A stretch of DNA of 18,019 nucleotides from Eubacteriaceae bacterium UBA7485 (GCA_002478485.1 DLOL01000087.1:7534-25552), one strand, 5' to 3'. Positions 1 through 6,543 are shown, counted from the first letter of the stretch. Made by a program: numbers and translations. Notes: generated by a model from the sequence alone, not told the origin.

Positions 1-72
1 AGGTCTCACATTGGTTTCGACGACGTCTTTGACCGGAAGGCCCTGCTGGGCGCCGTTTTTCTGGTTTGCCAT
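1..72 (-). CDS. N-terminal fragment of an unidentified gene downstream of the GH3 gene (possible sugar transporter)
   Basis: Only the first 24 codons are inside the window, reading MANQKNGAQQGLPVKDVVET and on to the edge. The ATG complement is at 70-72 and is preceded on the minus strand by AGGAG about six bases upstream, so the start is well supported. The reading frame stays open to the window edge. The gene lies 76 bp downstream of the glycosidase stop on the same strand, so the two are probably co-transcribed. The polar N-terminus ending in an Arg-Pro pair resembles the cytoplasmic leader of GPH or MFS sugar transporters found beside glycosidases. That is a weak guess from context, because no membrane segment is visible yet. 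Confidence 0.5.
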   Translation of the reverse strand, partial: MANQKNGAQQGLPVKDVVETNVRP

Positions 73-124
73 TATAAACTCCTTAATAGCTATCGAAATA
101 GTAGATAATATCACGCGAGCCGCG

Positions 125-137
125 GCAGGCGGCCTGC
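125..137. repeat. Small GC-rich hairpin between GH3 and the next gene
   Basis: GCAGG at 125-129 and CCTGC at 133-137 form a five-pair stem with a three-base loop, embedded in a short GC-rich patch (roughly 117-137) within otherwise AT-richer DNA. No U-run follows on the minus strand, so it is not a classical terminator. It may slow or process the GH3-to-downstream-gene transcript. Confidence 0.35.
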
Positions 138-148
138 TTTACAATGAA

Positions 149-1882
149 TTAAAGTCTGGTATCCCAAGCGCCGCAGAACGCGTCGACAGGCGAGACACCC
201 TTGAATTCTGATCTTCCTAATAATTTATCAACAACTGCGTCAACTGCAGCTTCAGAAGCGCTGTACGCGTTGATGTAAGTCGGAACCATCGGTACATCGA
301 TCAGATGGAACGGATTGTTAAAGCTGATAAAGATCGTTGGCATGACGGTGACATACCAAGGAATTTCAGGTCCCATCGGGATTGTCCAATGAATTCTTCT
401 TTCGTTTGATGTGGATACTCGGTCAATATTTGCAAGCACAATGGCTGCATCATATTTTTCAGAGAATTCTTTAACCGAAGTTCCGGCAAGCATTGCTTTT
501 CCGGCTTTCGGATTCGAGAAAACTTCACGCGCATCGAAGACTTCGACTTCAAAGCCTTCCTTGGTCATCTTTTCGACAAACATGTCGACCGCGCTCTTTT
601 CCGGTGTGATTCCAGGAATCTTCAAACCGTTAAACCCGAGCGGATAGACGATCAGTTTCTTTTCTTTTTCCGGGCTGATCGGAAGCTGGTTTTTGGTGTT
701 TTTGACCAGCGTGATGGATTCATCCGCAATCTTCTTCTGCGCATCAAGCACTTTTTCAGATCCGACAATGACCAGGTCTTCTTCCGGCGGAACCAGATTT
801 CCGGCCTTCTGTTTTTCAGGAAGGTTTAACATTGCCTTGAATCCGAGAACACGTGTCAGAGCTTCATCCAGTCTTTCCATGGTGAGAAGTCCTGATTCCA
901 GTGCGTCTTTCATAGCCTGTACATCTTCGTCTTTATCTCTGTAATAAAGGAACATGTCGCAGCCTGAGGCAATCGCAGTCGGAACCATTTCATGCCGGTG
1001 CATCTTCGAAGTAATCCCAACCATATGGGAAGCATCCGTGATGACCAGTCCGTTGAACCCGAGTTCGTCGCGCAGGAGATCCTGCAGAAGTTCAGGGGCA
1101 AGTGTAGCCGGCATGATATCTTCATCCTTGATACCAGGACGAAGCATTCTCTGGATCTGCGGCATCTGAATATGGCCAACCATCACAGATGGAACGCCTG
1201 CTTCAATCATGCCCTTGTAGACATAGCCGAAGGTCTTGTCCCATTCTTCCTTGGTGAGGTCTGTCTGAGTCGTGACGATATGCTGGTCACGTTCGTCAAC
1301 ACCATCTCCCGGGAAGTGCTTCATACAGCAGGCAACTCCTGCTTCATGGGCTCCTCTCATGTAAGCCAGTCCGTTTTCAAGGACAGCCTTCGGGTCGCAT
1401 CCAAACGCGCGGTCCGCTACAATACAATTTCTCCAGTTCAGCATGATGTCTACAACCGGGGCAAATGTCCAGTTGCATCCCTGGGCCGCTGCTTCCATGC
1501 AGCCGTACAGACCCATGAGGTAGGCATTTTCGGAATTCTGAGTCGCACCGATCGCCGCGCCTCCCCCGATTTCCGTTCCTCCCGAAACCGCGCCATTTCC
1601 GCCTTTTTCAACGTTGGCAGCGATCAGAGCCGGGATCTTCATGTTATCCTGGATCAATTTATTCTGTTCTCTCAGTTTTTCCGGAGGCAGATTCATGTAT
1701 CTGTAGCCAGACGGTTGATACTTTTGAACAGTTTCTTTGAGTTCTTCAGGATCGTAATCATAGACCATGTCAATAAAAAGTTGATTGATCTTTTCATCAA
1801 CTGTCATTGATTTGATGGTATCTTCCACCCACTGAACCTGATCATCATTCAAATAGAATGGTTTTTCTTTTAAATTGATCAT
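149..1882 (-). CDS. Glycoside hydrolase family 3 protein (beta-N-acetylhexosaminidase-like)
   Basis: A 577-residue family 3 glycosidase with no signal peptide or membrane segment, so probably cytoplasmic. The N-terminal TIM-barrel domain covers about residues 15-350. It contains KHFPGDG (188-194) followed by D199-x-H201, and VITDAS at 280-285, where D283 is the expected nucleophile. The K-H-F-P-G-x-G-x4-D-x-H signature is that of NagZ-type GH3 enzymes, in which the Asp-His pair replaces a glutamate acid/base. A second alpha/beta domain follows from about residue 390 (LVKNTKNQLPI onward), as in Bacillus NagZ/YbbD-type proteins. The ATG at 1882 has AAAGGA upstream. A short gene fragment follows in the same direction, and eda diverges from it across 344 bp. 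The family is clear. N-acetylglucosaminidase activity is inferred from the D-x-H motif, and the natural substrate is unknown. Confidence 0.88.
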   Translation of the reverse strand: MINLKEKPFYLNDDQVQWVEDTIKSMTVDEKINQLFIDMVYDYDPEELKETVQKYQPSGYRYMNLPPEKLREQNKLIQDNMKIPALIAANVEKGGNGAVSGGTEIGGGAAIGATQNSENAYLMGLYGCMEAAAQGCNWTFAPVVDIMLNWRNCIVADRAFGCDPKAVLENGLAYMRGAHEAGVACCMKHFPGDGVDERDQHIVTTQTDLTKEEWDKTFGYVYKGMIEAGVPSVMVGHIQMPQIQRMLRPGIKDEDIMPATLAPELLQDLLRDELGFNGLVITDASHMVGITSKMHRHEMVPTAIASGCDMFLYYRDKDEDVQAMKDALESGLLTMERLDEALTRVLGFKAMLNLPEKQKAGNLVPPEEDLVIVGSEKVLDAQKKIADESITLVKNTKNQLPISPEKEKKLIVYPLGFNGLKIPGITPEKSAVDMFVEKMTKEGFEVEVFDAREVFSNPKAGKAMLAGTSVKEFSEKYDAAIVLANIDRVSTSNERRIHWTIPMGPEIPWYVTVMPTIFISFNNPFHLIDVPMVPTYINAYSASEAAVDAVVDKLLGRSEFKGVSPVDAFCGAWDTRL

Positions 1883-1951
1883 TCTTGTTCCTTTCCGGCG
1901 TCTCTATCGATACGTCTATCTTATTTGTTACCCTGCTATTCGTGTAGGTTT

Positions 1952-1969
1952 AATGTTTTTTGGAACATT
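1952..1969. promoter_or_regulatory. Perfect inverted repeat, candidate operator
   Basis: The sequence is AATGTTTTTTGGAACATT, with six-base arms separated by six bases. It lies about 70-90 bp upstream of the GH3 start. The size and symmetry fit a dimeric repressor site, but the regulator is unknown and the function is inferred. Confidence 0.35.
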
Positions 1970-2000
1970 TTTTTATCACGATCAATTTTATTTTATGATA

Positions 2001-2015
2001 TTCATTCCAAATGAA
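2001..2015. promoter_or_regulatory. Perfect inverted repeat, candidate operator
   Basis: The sequence is TTCATTCCAAATGAA, with six-base arms around a three-base centre. It lies mid-way between the divergent GH3 and eda genes. It could serve either promoter. No matching copy was found elsewhere in the window. Confidence 0.35.
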
Positions 2016-2142
2016 TGGTTCGCTCAATTATTAATTTGCTTTAACTGATCATAGCACCAGTTGTCGTTTTGATTTTGTAACCCGTTTCGAGTTGCTAACA
2101 ATTCGGTGACAACTTCAAGTTTGTCCGATGGGAATCCCGTTT

Positions 2143-2198
2143 GCATTCTCTTTTGACGTATCCCCTTCAAAAGATGGGTAAAAGTAATCCTAGAATGC
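2143..2198 (+). promoter_or_regulatory. Nested stem structure in the eda leader
   Basis: GCATTCT (2143-2149) pairs with AGAATGC (2192-2198). Immediately inside it, CTTTTGA (2150-2156) pairs with TCAAAAG (2167-2173), so the two seven-pair stems abut. The structure ends 28 bases before the eda ATG and leaves the ribosome binding site free. It could be a leader RNA element if transcription starts upstream of 2143. The transcription start is not known. Confidence 0.35.
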
Positions 2199-2226
2199 GG
2201 TATTTCAAACATTCATAGGAGCGATT

Positions 2227-2865
2227 ATGAAAAAAGTATTAGAAAAGATTTCAGAAATCGGCATTATTCCGGTTGTGGTTCTTGATGATGTGAAAGATGC
2301 AGAACCTTTAGCTGAAGCCTTAATCAAAGGCGGGCTTCCAAGTGCTGAAGTGACATTCAGAACAGAAGCAGCTGAAGAATCCATTCGCATTATGTCTGAA
2401 AAATTCCCTGAAATGCTCGTAGGAGCCGGAACTGTTTTGACAATTGCCCAGGCGCAGCGCGCAAAGGAAGCCGGAGCCCAGTTCATTGTCAGCCCTGGAT
2501 TCGATCCGGAAATCGTCGCCTGGTGCCAGAAAGAAAACATTGCTGTTCTTCCGGGTACCTGCACGCCTTCGGAAGTCATTCAGGCTTACAATATGGGGCT
2601 GAATACATTGAAATTCTTCCCTGCCGAACAAGCAGGCGGTCTTCCAATGATCAAAGCGATGTGCGCGGCTTTCACAACTCTTAAATTCATGCCAACTGGC
2701 GGAATTAATGCAAAGAATGTAGAAGATTATCTTAACTATGACCGAATCATCGCATGCGGCGGAAGCTGGATGGTTTCACCCGACTTAATTCGCTCTGGCG
2801 ACTTTGACCAGATTGAAAAACTCGTGCGCGAAGCAAGCGATATCGTAAAAAAGATTAGAGGATAA
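2227..2865 (+). CDS. eda: 2-dehydro-3-deoxy-6-phosphogluconate (KDPG) aldolase
   Basis: This 212-residue class I aldolase splits KDPG into pyruvate and glyceraldehyde-3-phosphate, the last step of hexuronate and Entner-Doudoroff breakdown in the cytoplasm. It is full family length. The family's catalytic glutamate is E41 in EVTFRT, the Schiff-base lysine is K129 in TLKFFPAE, and the phosphate-binding TGG is at 157-159. The ATG is preceded by AGGAG with six-base spacing. Eda stands alone on the plus strand, divergent from the GH3 gene and convergent with uxaC, although it shares a pathway with uxaC and uxuB. Some aldolases of this family also accept KHG (4-hydroxy-2-oxoglutarate), and the sequence does not exclude that. 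Confidence 0.95.
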   Translation: MKKVLEKISEIGIIPVVVLDDVKDAEPLAEALIKGGLPSAEVTFRTEAAEESIRIMSEKFPEMLVGAGTVLTIAQAQRAKEAGAQFIVSPGFDPEIVAWCQKENIAVLPGTCTPSEVIQAYNMGLNTLKFFPAEQAGGLPMIKAMCAAFTTLKFMPTGGINAKNVEDYLNYDRIIACGGSWMVSPDLIRSGDFDQIEKLVREASDIVKKIRG

Positions 2866-2877
2866 TTGCCTTTCATC

Positions 2878-2925
2878 ATGAATGCAGTCTGTTTTCCTCT
2901 CACGAGGTCAACACACTGCATTCAT
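2878..2925 (+). terminator. Long hairpin after eda, likely 3' end element
   Basis: ATGAATGCAGT (2878-2888) pairs perfectly with ACTGCATTCAT (2915-2925). Inside, TGTT (2890-2893) pairs with AACA (2910-2913), and CCTC pairs with GAGG around a TCAC loop. The internal loops are small and symmetrical (1x1 and 2x2). It starts 13 bases after the eda stop. There is no immediate U-run, only T-rich sequence from about 2934, so it may stabilise the 3' end rather than act as a textbook terminator. Confidence 0.5.
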
Positions 2926-3081
2926 AACTCCATTGCTTTTATTTGGTTTTTATTAGATTTCATTTCTCTTTATTTTTGTTTTGTTCATAACCTTCTCTAA
3001 TTCTACAACGTAAATCCATTTCATTCAACTACTTTTTAATTACATTTATTTTTTATTTATATATTATTCATGTTTTTTATA

Positions 3082-3105
3082 ACAATACAAAACTTTCTGT
3101 ATTGT
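3082..3105. repeat. Inverted repeat with 8-bp arms
   Basis: ACAATACA (3082-3089) and TGTATTGT (3098-3105) are perfect complements around an eight-base centre. It could be an operator or a weak hairpin. Nothing identifies its partner. Confidence 0.35.
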
Positions 3106-3113
3106 ATAGCAAT

Positions 3114-3128
3114 TTAAAACGTTTACAT
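3114..3128 (-). promoter_or_regulatory. cre-like site (CcpA binding site candidate)
   Basis: On the minus strand it reads ATGTAAACGTTTTAA. The usual cre consensus is WTGNAANCGNWNNCW, and this matches at all positions except the late C. Carbon catabolite control would suit a hexuronate locus. However, the site is over 1.6 kb from the uxaC start, so any target is unclear. Confidence 0.35.
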
Positions 3129-3196
3129 TATAACAATTGGTTATTTATTTAATGTGTTGAAGAACACTTTTTGTTTACTTTGTCAAACTCGCTGTC

Positions 3197-3225
3197 TTTA
3201 CATAGACATAATACGTCTATATTAT
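3197..3225 (+). promoter_or_regulatory. Sigma-A-like promoter with palindromic operator in the spacer
   Basis: The -35 box is TTTACA (3197-3202) and the -10 box is TATTAT (3220-3225), with a spacer of exactly 17 bp. A 19-bp near-perfect palindrome, ATAGACATAATACGTCTAT (3202-3220, one mismatched pair), fills the spacer. Transcription would start near 3232 and run rightward, antisense to the end of uxaC. No gene with a ribosome binding site follows. Confidence 0.5.
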
Positions 3226-3300
3226 AGGCCGATGAAACTTTTTCATTCGTAAGTGTAAATAATGAAACTATCTTGCAAATATTTTGGATACAATTTACAA

Positions 3301-3334
3301 CAAAAAACTGCCCTGAAAGAGGCTCAAGGCAGTT
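3301..3334 (-). terminator. Rho-independent terminator of uxuB-uxaC
   Basis: On the minus strand, AACTGCC and GGCAGTT (3328-3334 with 3306-3312) form a seven-pair stem, followed by a T-run complementary to 3302-3307. It lies 12 bases after the uxaC stop. Confidence 0.8.
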
Positions 3335-3345
3335 CATACATGGAT

Positions 3346-4749
3346 TTAGAGGTTAAAGTACGCTTTCGCGTTATCATGAGAAATATCTTCAATTAACTTT
3401 CCGAGATACTTTTCATCATTCGGGTATTCGCCGTTTTCAACCCAGTTGCCGACTTTATTGGCAAGGATTCTTCTGAAATATTCATGTCTCGGGAAGGACA
3501 GGAAAGATCGAGAGTCAGTCAGCATGCCGATAAAGGTTGAAATTAATCCTTCATCAGCCAGCGCTTCCATCTGGCGTTCCATCCCTGGCTTGTGATCCAT
3601 AAACCACCAAGCGGTGCCGTACTGCAATTTTCCCTTCGCTTCCGGTCCCTGGAAATTTCCGATCATGGTTGCGAGCATTTCATTGTCTTTCGGGTTCAGA
3701 TTGTAAAGAACCGTCTTGGGAAGTTCATTGGTCTTGTCCATATTATTGAGAAGACCCTGAAGTTCCTTTGAATAGTTCATATCGCTCATGCTGTCAAATC
3801 CTGTATCCGCTCCGAGCTTCTTAAACATGCGGTCGGAATTGTTTCTTTGCGCGCCGATATGAAGCTGCATGACCATGCCGCGCTTTGCATATTCTCTTCC
3901 CAGATGAGAAAGGACATAGCCTCTATATTTGGCGTATTCTTCCGGTGTCAGATCTTCATTGTTTCTTCTCTTCTGGAAGATCACTTCGACTTCTTCCGGT
4001 GTTGCGTCTTCATAAATGTTGTATTCAAGTGAATGGTCGCTTGCTTTTACGCCCATTTCCTTGTCAAAATAATCGAGGCGCTTGTCAAGAGCTTCGGTAA
4101 GGTCTTCAACCGTGTTGATTTCCATGTCCGCCGCCTTTGCCAGCTGATCGACATAGTCATTGAAGTCTTCCTTTTCCATCGCGACTGCGCGGTCCGGTCT
4201 AAAGGTCGGGAGCACTTGAATGTCGATGCTGTCATCATCTTTAATCTTCTTGTGCCATTTTAAATCATCGATCGGGTCGTCCGTCGTCATAAGCACTTCA
4301 ACGTTCATCTTCTTTAAGAGATTGCGGACGGAATATTCAGGCTTCTTCAGCTTTTCATTGATTTCAACCCAGATTTCATCCGCGGTTTCCGGTGAAAGAG
4401 GCTTGTCAATGTCAAAATAACGCTGCAGTTCTAGATGAGTCCAGTGATACAGCGGATTTCCGATCGCGTTCTGGATCACTTCTGCGTAAGCGTCAAACTT
4501 GTCCTTGTCGGAGGCGTCTCCTGTAATGAGTTCTTCAGGAATTCCGTATGAGCGCATCGCACGCCACTTATAATGGTCTCCGCCAAGCCAGGCCTTTGTG
4601 ATGTTTTCAAAATTGCCGTCTTCGTAGATTTCCTGCGCGCTCAAATGGTTGTGGAAATCGATAATCGGCATCTTTTCTGCATGTTCATGATAGAGTTTTT
4701 TTGCAGTATCGGTCTGAAGCAGAAAATCTTCATCCATAAATTTTTTCAT
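3346..4749 (-). CDS. uxaC: Glucuronate isomerase
   Basis: A 467-residue protein of the uronate isomerase family (EC 5.3.1.12). These enzymes convert D-glucuronate to D-fructuronate, and galacturonate to tagaturonate. The N-terminus MKKFMDEDFLL closely resembles E. coli UxaC, and the metal-binding H33-x-H35 sits in IIDFHNHL. Length matches the family. The ATG is preceded by AGAGGA; the internal ATG four codons later is too far from that site. It is second in a uxuB-uxaC transcript, 60 bp downstream of uxuB, with a strong hairpin in the gap and a terminator just after its stop. With a glucuronate-specific UxuB beside it, glucuronate is the more likely physiological substrate, though this enzyme class usually accepts both uronates. 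Confidence 0.95.
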   Translation of the reverse strand: MKKFMDEDFLLQTDTAKKLYHEHAEKMPIIDFHNHLSAQEIYEDGNFENITKAWLGGDHYKWRAMRSYGIPEELITGDASDKDKFDAYAEVIQNAIGNPLYHWTHLELQRYFDIDKPLSPETADEIWVEINEKLKKPEYSVRNLLKKMNVEVLMTTDDPIDDLKWHKKIKDDDSIDIQVLPTFRPDRAVAMEKEDFNDYVDQLAKAADMEINTVEDLTEALDKRLDYFDKEMGVKASDHSLEYNIYEDATPEEVEVIFQKRRNNEDLTPEEYAKYRGYVLSHLGREYAKRGMVMQLHIGAQRNNSDRMFKKLGADTGFDSMSDMNYSKELQGLLNNMDKTNELPKTVLYNLNPKDNEMLATMIGNFQGPEAKGKLQYGTAWWFMDHKPGMERQMEALADEGLISTFIGMLTDSRSFLSFPRHEYFRRILANKVGNWVENGEYPNDEKYLGKLIEDISHDNAKAYFNL

Positions 4750-4766
4750 ATTTTCCTCTAAATTGA

Positions 4767-4787
4767 GGCAGAGACAAAGTCTCTGCC
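4767..4787 (-). other. Intercistronic hairpin between uxuB and uxaC
   Basis: GGCAGAGAC (4767-4775) and GTCTCTGCC (4779-4787) form a perfect nine-pair stem with a three-base loop. It sits 17 bases upstream of the uxaC ATG, next to its ribosome binding site. No U-run follows on the minus strand, so it is unlikely to be a full terminator. It may protect or process the uxuB-uxaC mRNA, or tune uxaC translation. Confidence 0.55.
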
Positions 4788-4809
4788 TTCTCTTGATGCA
4801 ACTGAAGAA

Positions 4810-6426
4810 TCAGTCTACGTATTTTTTCAGTGTTTCTCTGACAGCGCCAGGTCCCGCGATCATTTCTTCAAACATTGTGACGACCTTGTCGCCCAGCACC
4901 TTTTCCTTGACCAGATCCACGCCGAAGATGTCCTTGTTTTTCAGGAGCGGTTCGATCTTCGCGCGAACATCCTTATCGCCTAGTTTGATATCAGCCACAT
5001 ACTTGCGGACGGTATCCAGCATCGGATCCGGTGAAATTTCCATTTCTTTTCCTTCGTCATCGATGCCCATCAGGTAGCGGATCCATCCAGCGAAGACGAG
5101 CGGAATCAGATTGAGGTCTGCGACATCAAGGAGTTCGCTTTCCAGATACTTCTGAATGGTGTGGCCGAAACGGATCGCAAGCTTCTGGGAAGTGTCTGTG
5201 GCAATTCTCTGCGGCGCATCAGGCATGAACGGATTCGGGAAACGGACGTTGACGACCGTGTCGATGAATTCTTTCGGGTCCAGCACGCCAGGATCGACCA
5301 CCACTTTCAGGGCTTCATCATATCCGAGCCCCTTGATCAGCTTAACCAGTTCAGGATCCTTCATTTCCGCGGAAATCAGCTTGTAATCGAGCAGGCATCC
5401 GAAAACGGCAAGTGCGGTATGAAGCGGGTTCAGGCAGGTGGTGACCTTCATGGTTTCCACTTTGTCTACGGTTTCTCTGTCCGTGAAGATAAATCCTGCT
5501 TCTTCCAGCTTCGGTCTTCCGTTCGGAAAACTGTCTTCAATGACCAGATATTCGGTTTCTTCTGCGTTTACGAACGGAGCGACAAACATCCCCATTGCAG
5601 TTTTGACCGGTTCAAGGTCTTCAACACCGTCTTCCTTGAGCATCTTTTCGACACTTGCATCCGGTCTCGGGGTAATCTTATCGATCATAGACCATGGGAA
5701 GGAAACTTTTTTGTCATCTTTGACGTAGCTGACAAATCCTTCATCTGCTTTTCCGTTCTTCGCCCATTCTTCGGCAAATGTTACAATTGCGTCTTTCAGC
5801 TTATCGCCGTTATGGCTGACATTGTCTGTTGAAACCATGGCGATCGGGAGTTCTCCGTGCTGATAGCGGTCATAGAGGAGACCGGCAACTTTTCCAAGAT
5901 AACTCTTTGGTGCTTCCGGACCGTTCTTGAGATCTTCGTCAACGAGCTTTAAGAATTTTCCATCCGGTGATGTCAGGTTATATCCTTTTTCTGTAATCGT
6001 GAATGTCGCCATCTGGAGTGAAGGATTTTCAAAGATTTCTTTTAATCTTGCATAATCCTTTGCGTTGTCGGAATCCAGTGTGACTGATTCAACGATAGAG
6101 CCGACCACTGTCTTATCAACAGTTCCATCTGATTTTAGGGTGACGGCGATATTCAAATCATCATGCGGCTTGTTTGATTTGTTGATGATGTCGTAGTCAA
6201 AACCTTCCGCAACAACAATCCCTTTATCGATTTTTCCTTCATTGAGCATATTCTGAAGAGCGTTCGCATGGAAAGCCTTGAACAGATTCCCTGCGCCAAA
6301 GTGAATCCAGAAAGGCGCTTCCTGCGTATTTTTCTGGACTTGTTCTCTATCAAACTTCGGAAGATTGTAACCTTTTTCTTCCCATAAAGCCTGATCTTTC
6401 TTCAGTCCTTCATTTGTTAACTGCAT
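4810..6426 (-). CDS. uxuB: Fructuronate reductase (D-mannonate oxidoreductase, mannitol dehydrogenase family)
   Basis: A 538-residue member of the long-chain mannitol dehydrogenase family. UxuB reduces D-fructuronate to D-mannonate with NADH. The Rossmann glycine motif is FGAGNLFK (43-50). Residues STDNVSHNG (199-207) match the conserved D-N-x-x-x-N-G segment, and the active-site N-x-x-H-T signature is N333-P-L-H336-T. It is longer than E. coli UxuB but typical of the Firmicutes subgroup. The ATG has AAGGAG at good spacing. It is first of two genes with uxaC, which supports fructuronate over mannitol or tagaturonate as substrate. A perfect palindrome lies just upstream. Mannonate dehydratase (uxuA), the next enzyme, is not in this window. 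Confidence 0.9.
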   Translation of the reverse strand: MQLTNEGLKKDQALWEEKGYNLPKFDREQVQKNTQEAPFWIHFGAGNLFKAFHANALQNMLNEGKIDKGIVVAEGFDYDIINKSNKPHDDLNIAVTLKSDGTVDKTVVGSIVESVTLDSDNAKDYARLKEIFENPSLQMATFTITEKGYNLTSPDGKFLKLVDEDLKNGPEAPKSYLGKVAGLLYDRYQHGELPIAMVSTDNVSHNGDKLKDAIVTFAEEWAKNGKADEGFVSYVKDDKKVSFPWSMIDKITPRPDASVEKMLKEDGVEDLEPVKTAMGMFVAPFVNAEETEYLVIEDSFPNGRPKLEEAGFIFTDRETVDKVETMKVTTCLNPLHTALAVFGCLLDYKLISAEMKDPELVKLIKGLGYDEALKVVVDPGVLDPKEFIDTVVNVRFPNPFMPDAPQRIATDTSQKLAIRFGHTIQKYLESELLDVADLNLIPLVFAGWIRYLMGIDDEGKEMEISPDPMLDTVRKYVADIKLGDKDVRAKIEPLLKNKDIFGVDLVKEKVLGDKVVTMFEEMIAGPGAVRETLKKYVD

Positions 6427-6469
6427 ATCATCTCTCCTTGTTATTGATGCTTACAATTACTGTACGTTA

Positions 6470-6489
6470 TTGTTTATATCCGTAAACAA
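6470..6489 (-). promoter_or_regulatory. Perfect palindrome upstream of uxuB, candidate operator
   Basis: TTGTTTATATCCGTAAACAA has seven-base arms and a six-base centre. It lies 44-63 bp upstream of the uxuB ATG, between that gene and the typA terminator, where the promoter must be. The position suits a repressor of hexuronate genes (GntR or LacI type are the usual ones). The regulator is not in the window. The exact -35/-10 boxes are unclear; one possibility is TTTACG-16 bp-TACAGT. Confidence 0.5.
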
Positions 6490-6493
6490 AAAG

Positions 6494-6525
6494 AAAAAAA
6501 GCCAGACCTGCAGTTAGTCTGGCTT
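6494..6525 (-). terminator. Rho-independent terminator of typA
   Basis: On the minus strand, AAGCCAGAC and GTCTGGCTT form a perfect nine-pair stem with a nine-base loop, followed by seven or more T. It begins 18 bases after the typA stop and separates typA from uxuB. Confidence 0.9.
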
Positions 6526-6543
6526 GAAAGCAATAATCTGTTT

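Larger units (their letters stand above)
1883..2226. promoter_or_regulatory. Divergent GH3/eda control region with several inverted repeats
   Basis: These 344 bp separate the minus-strand GH3 gene from plus-strand eda and must hold both promoters. Visible structure includes AATGTT-6 bp-AACATT at 1952-1969, TTCATT-3 bp-AATGAA at 2001-2015, and a nested pair of stems at 2143-2198 close to the eda start. A minus-strand frame of 62 codons crosses 2024-2212 but has no ribosome binding site. I could not identify a convincing -35/-10 pair for either gene. Confidence 0.55.
2926..3300. other. AT-rich gene-free region between convergent eda and uxaC
   Basis: No credible coding sequence is present on either strand. 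The region is very AT-rich. It contains an eight-pair inverted repeat at 3082-3105, a cre-like site at 3114-3128, and a promoter with an operator-like palindrome at 3197-3225, followed by ATGAAACTTTTTCAT (3232-3246). For a space between two gene ends this is an unexpected amount of regulatory-looking sequence. It may drive a small RNA or be the remnant of a lost gene. Confidence 0.5.

Noticed and set aside
992..1810. A 272-codon plus-strand frame opposite the GH3 gene
   Set aside because: It is an antisense shadow of a clearly recognised enzyme; its translation shows no family features.
2024..2212. A 62-codon minus-strand frame in the GH3/eda spacer with plausible-looking composition
   Set aside because: It has no ribosome binding site, overlaps the eda leader stems and promoter space, and resembles no family I recognise. 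It could be a gene remnant but I cannot support it.
3149..3337. A 62-codon minus-strand frame after uxaC
   Set aside because: It contains the uxaC terminator stem and the orphan promoter on the other strand, with no ribosome binding site.
3262..3396. A 44-codon plus-strand frame downstream of the orphan promoter, beginning MKLSCKYFGY
   Set aside because: There is no Shine-Dalgarno sequence, and it runs through the uxaC terminator and into uxaC antisense.
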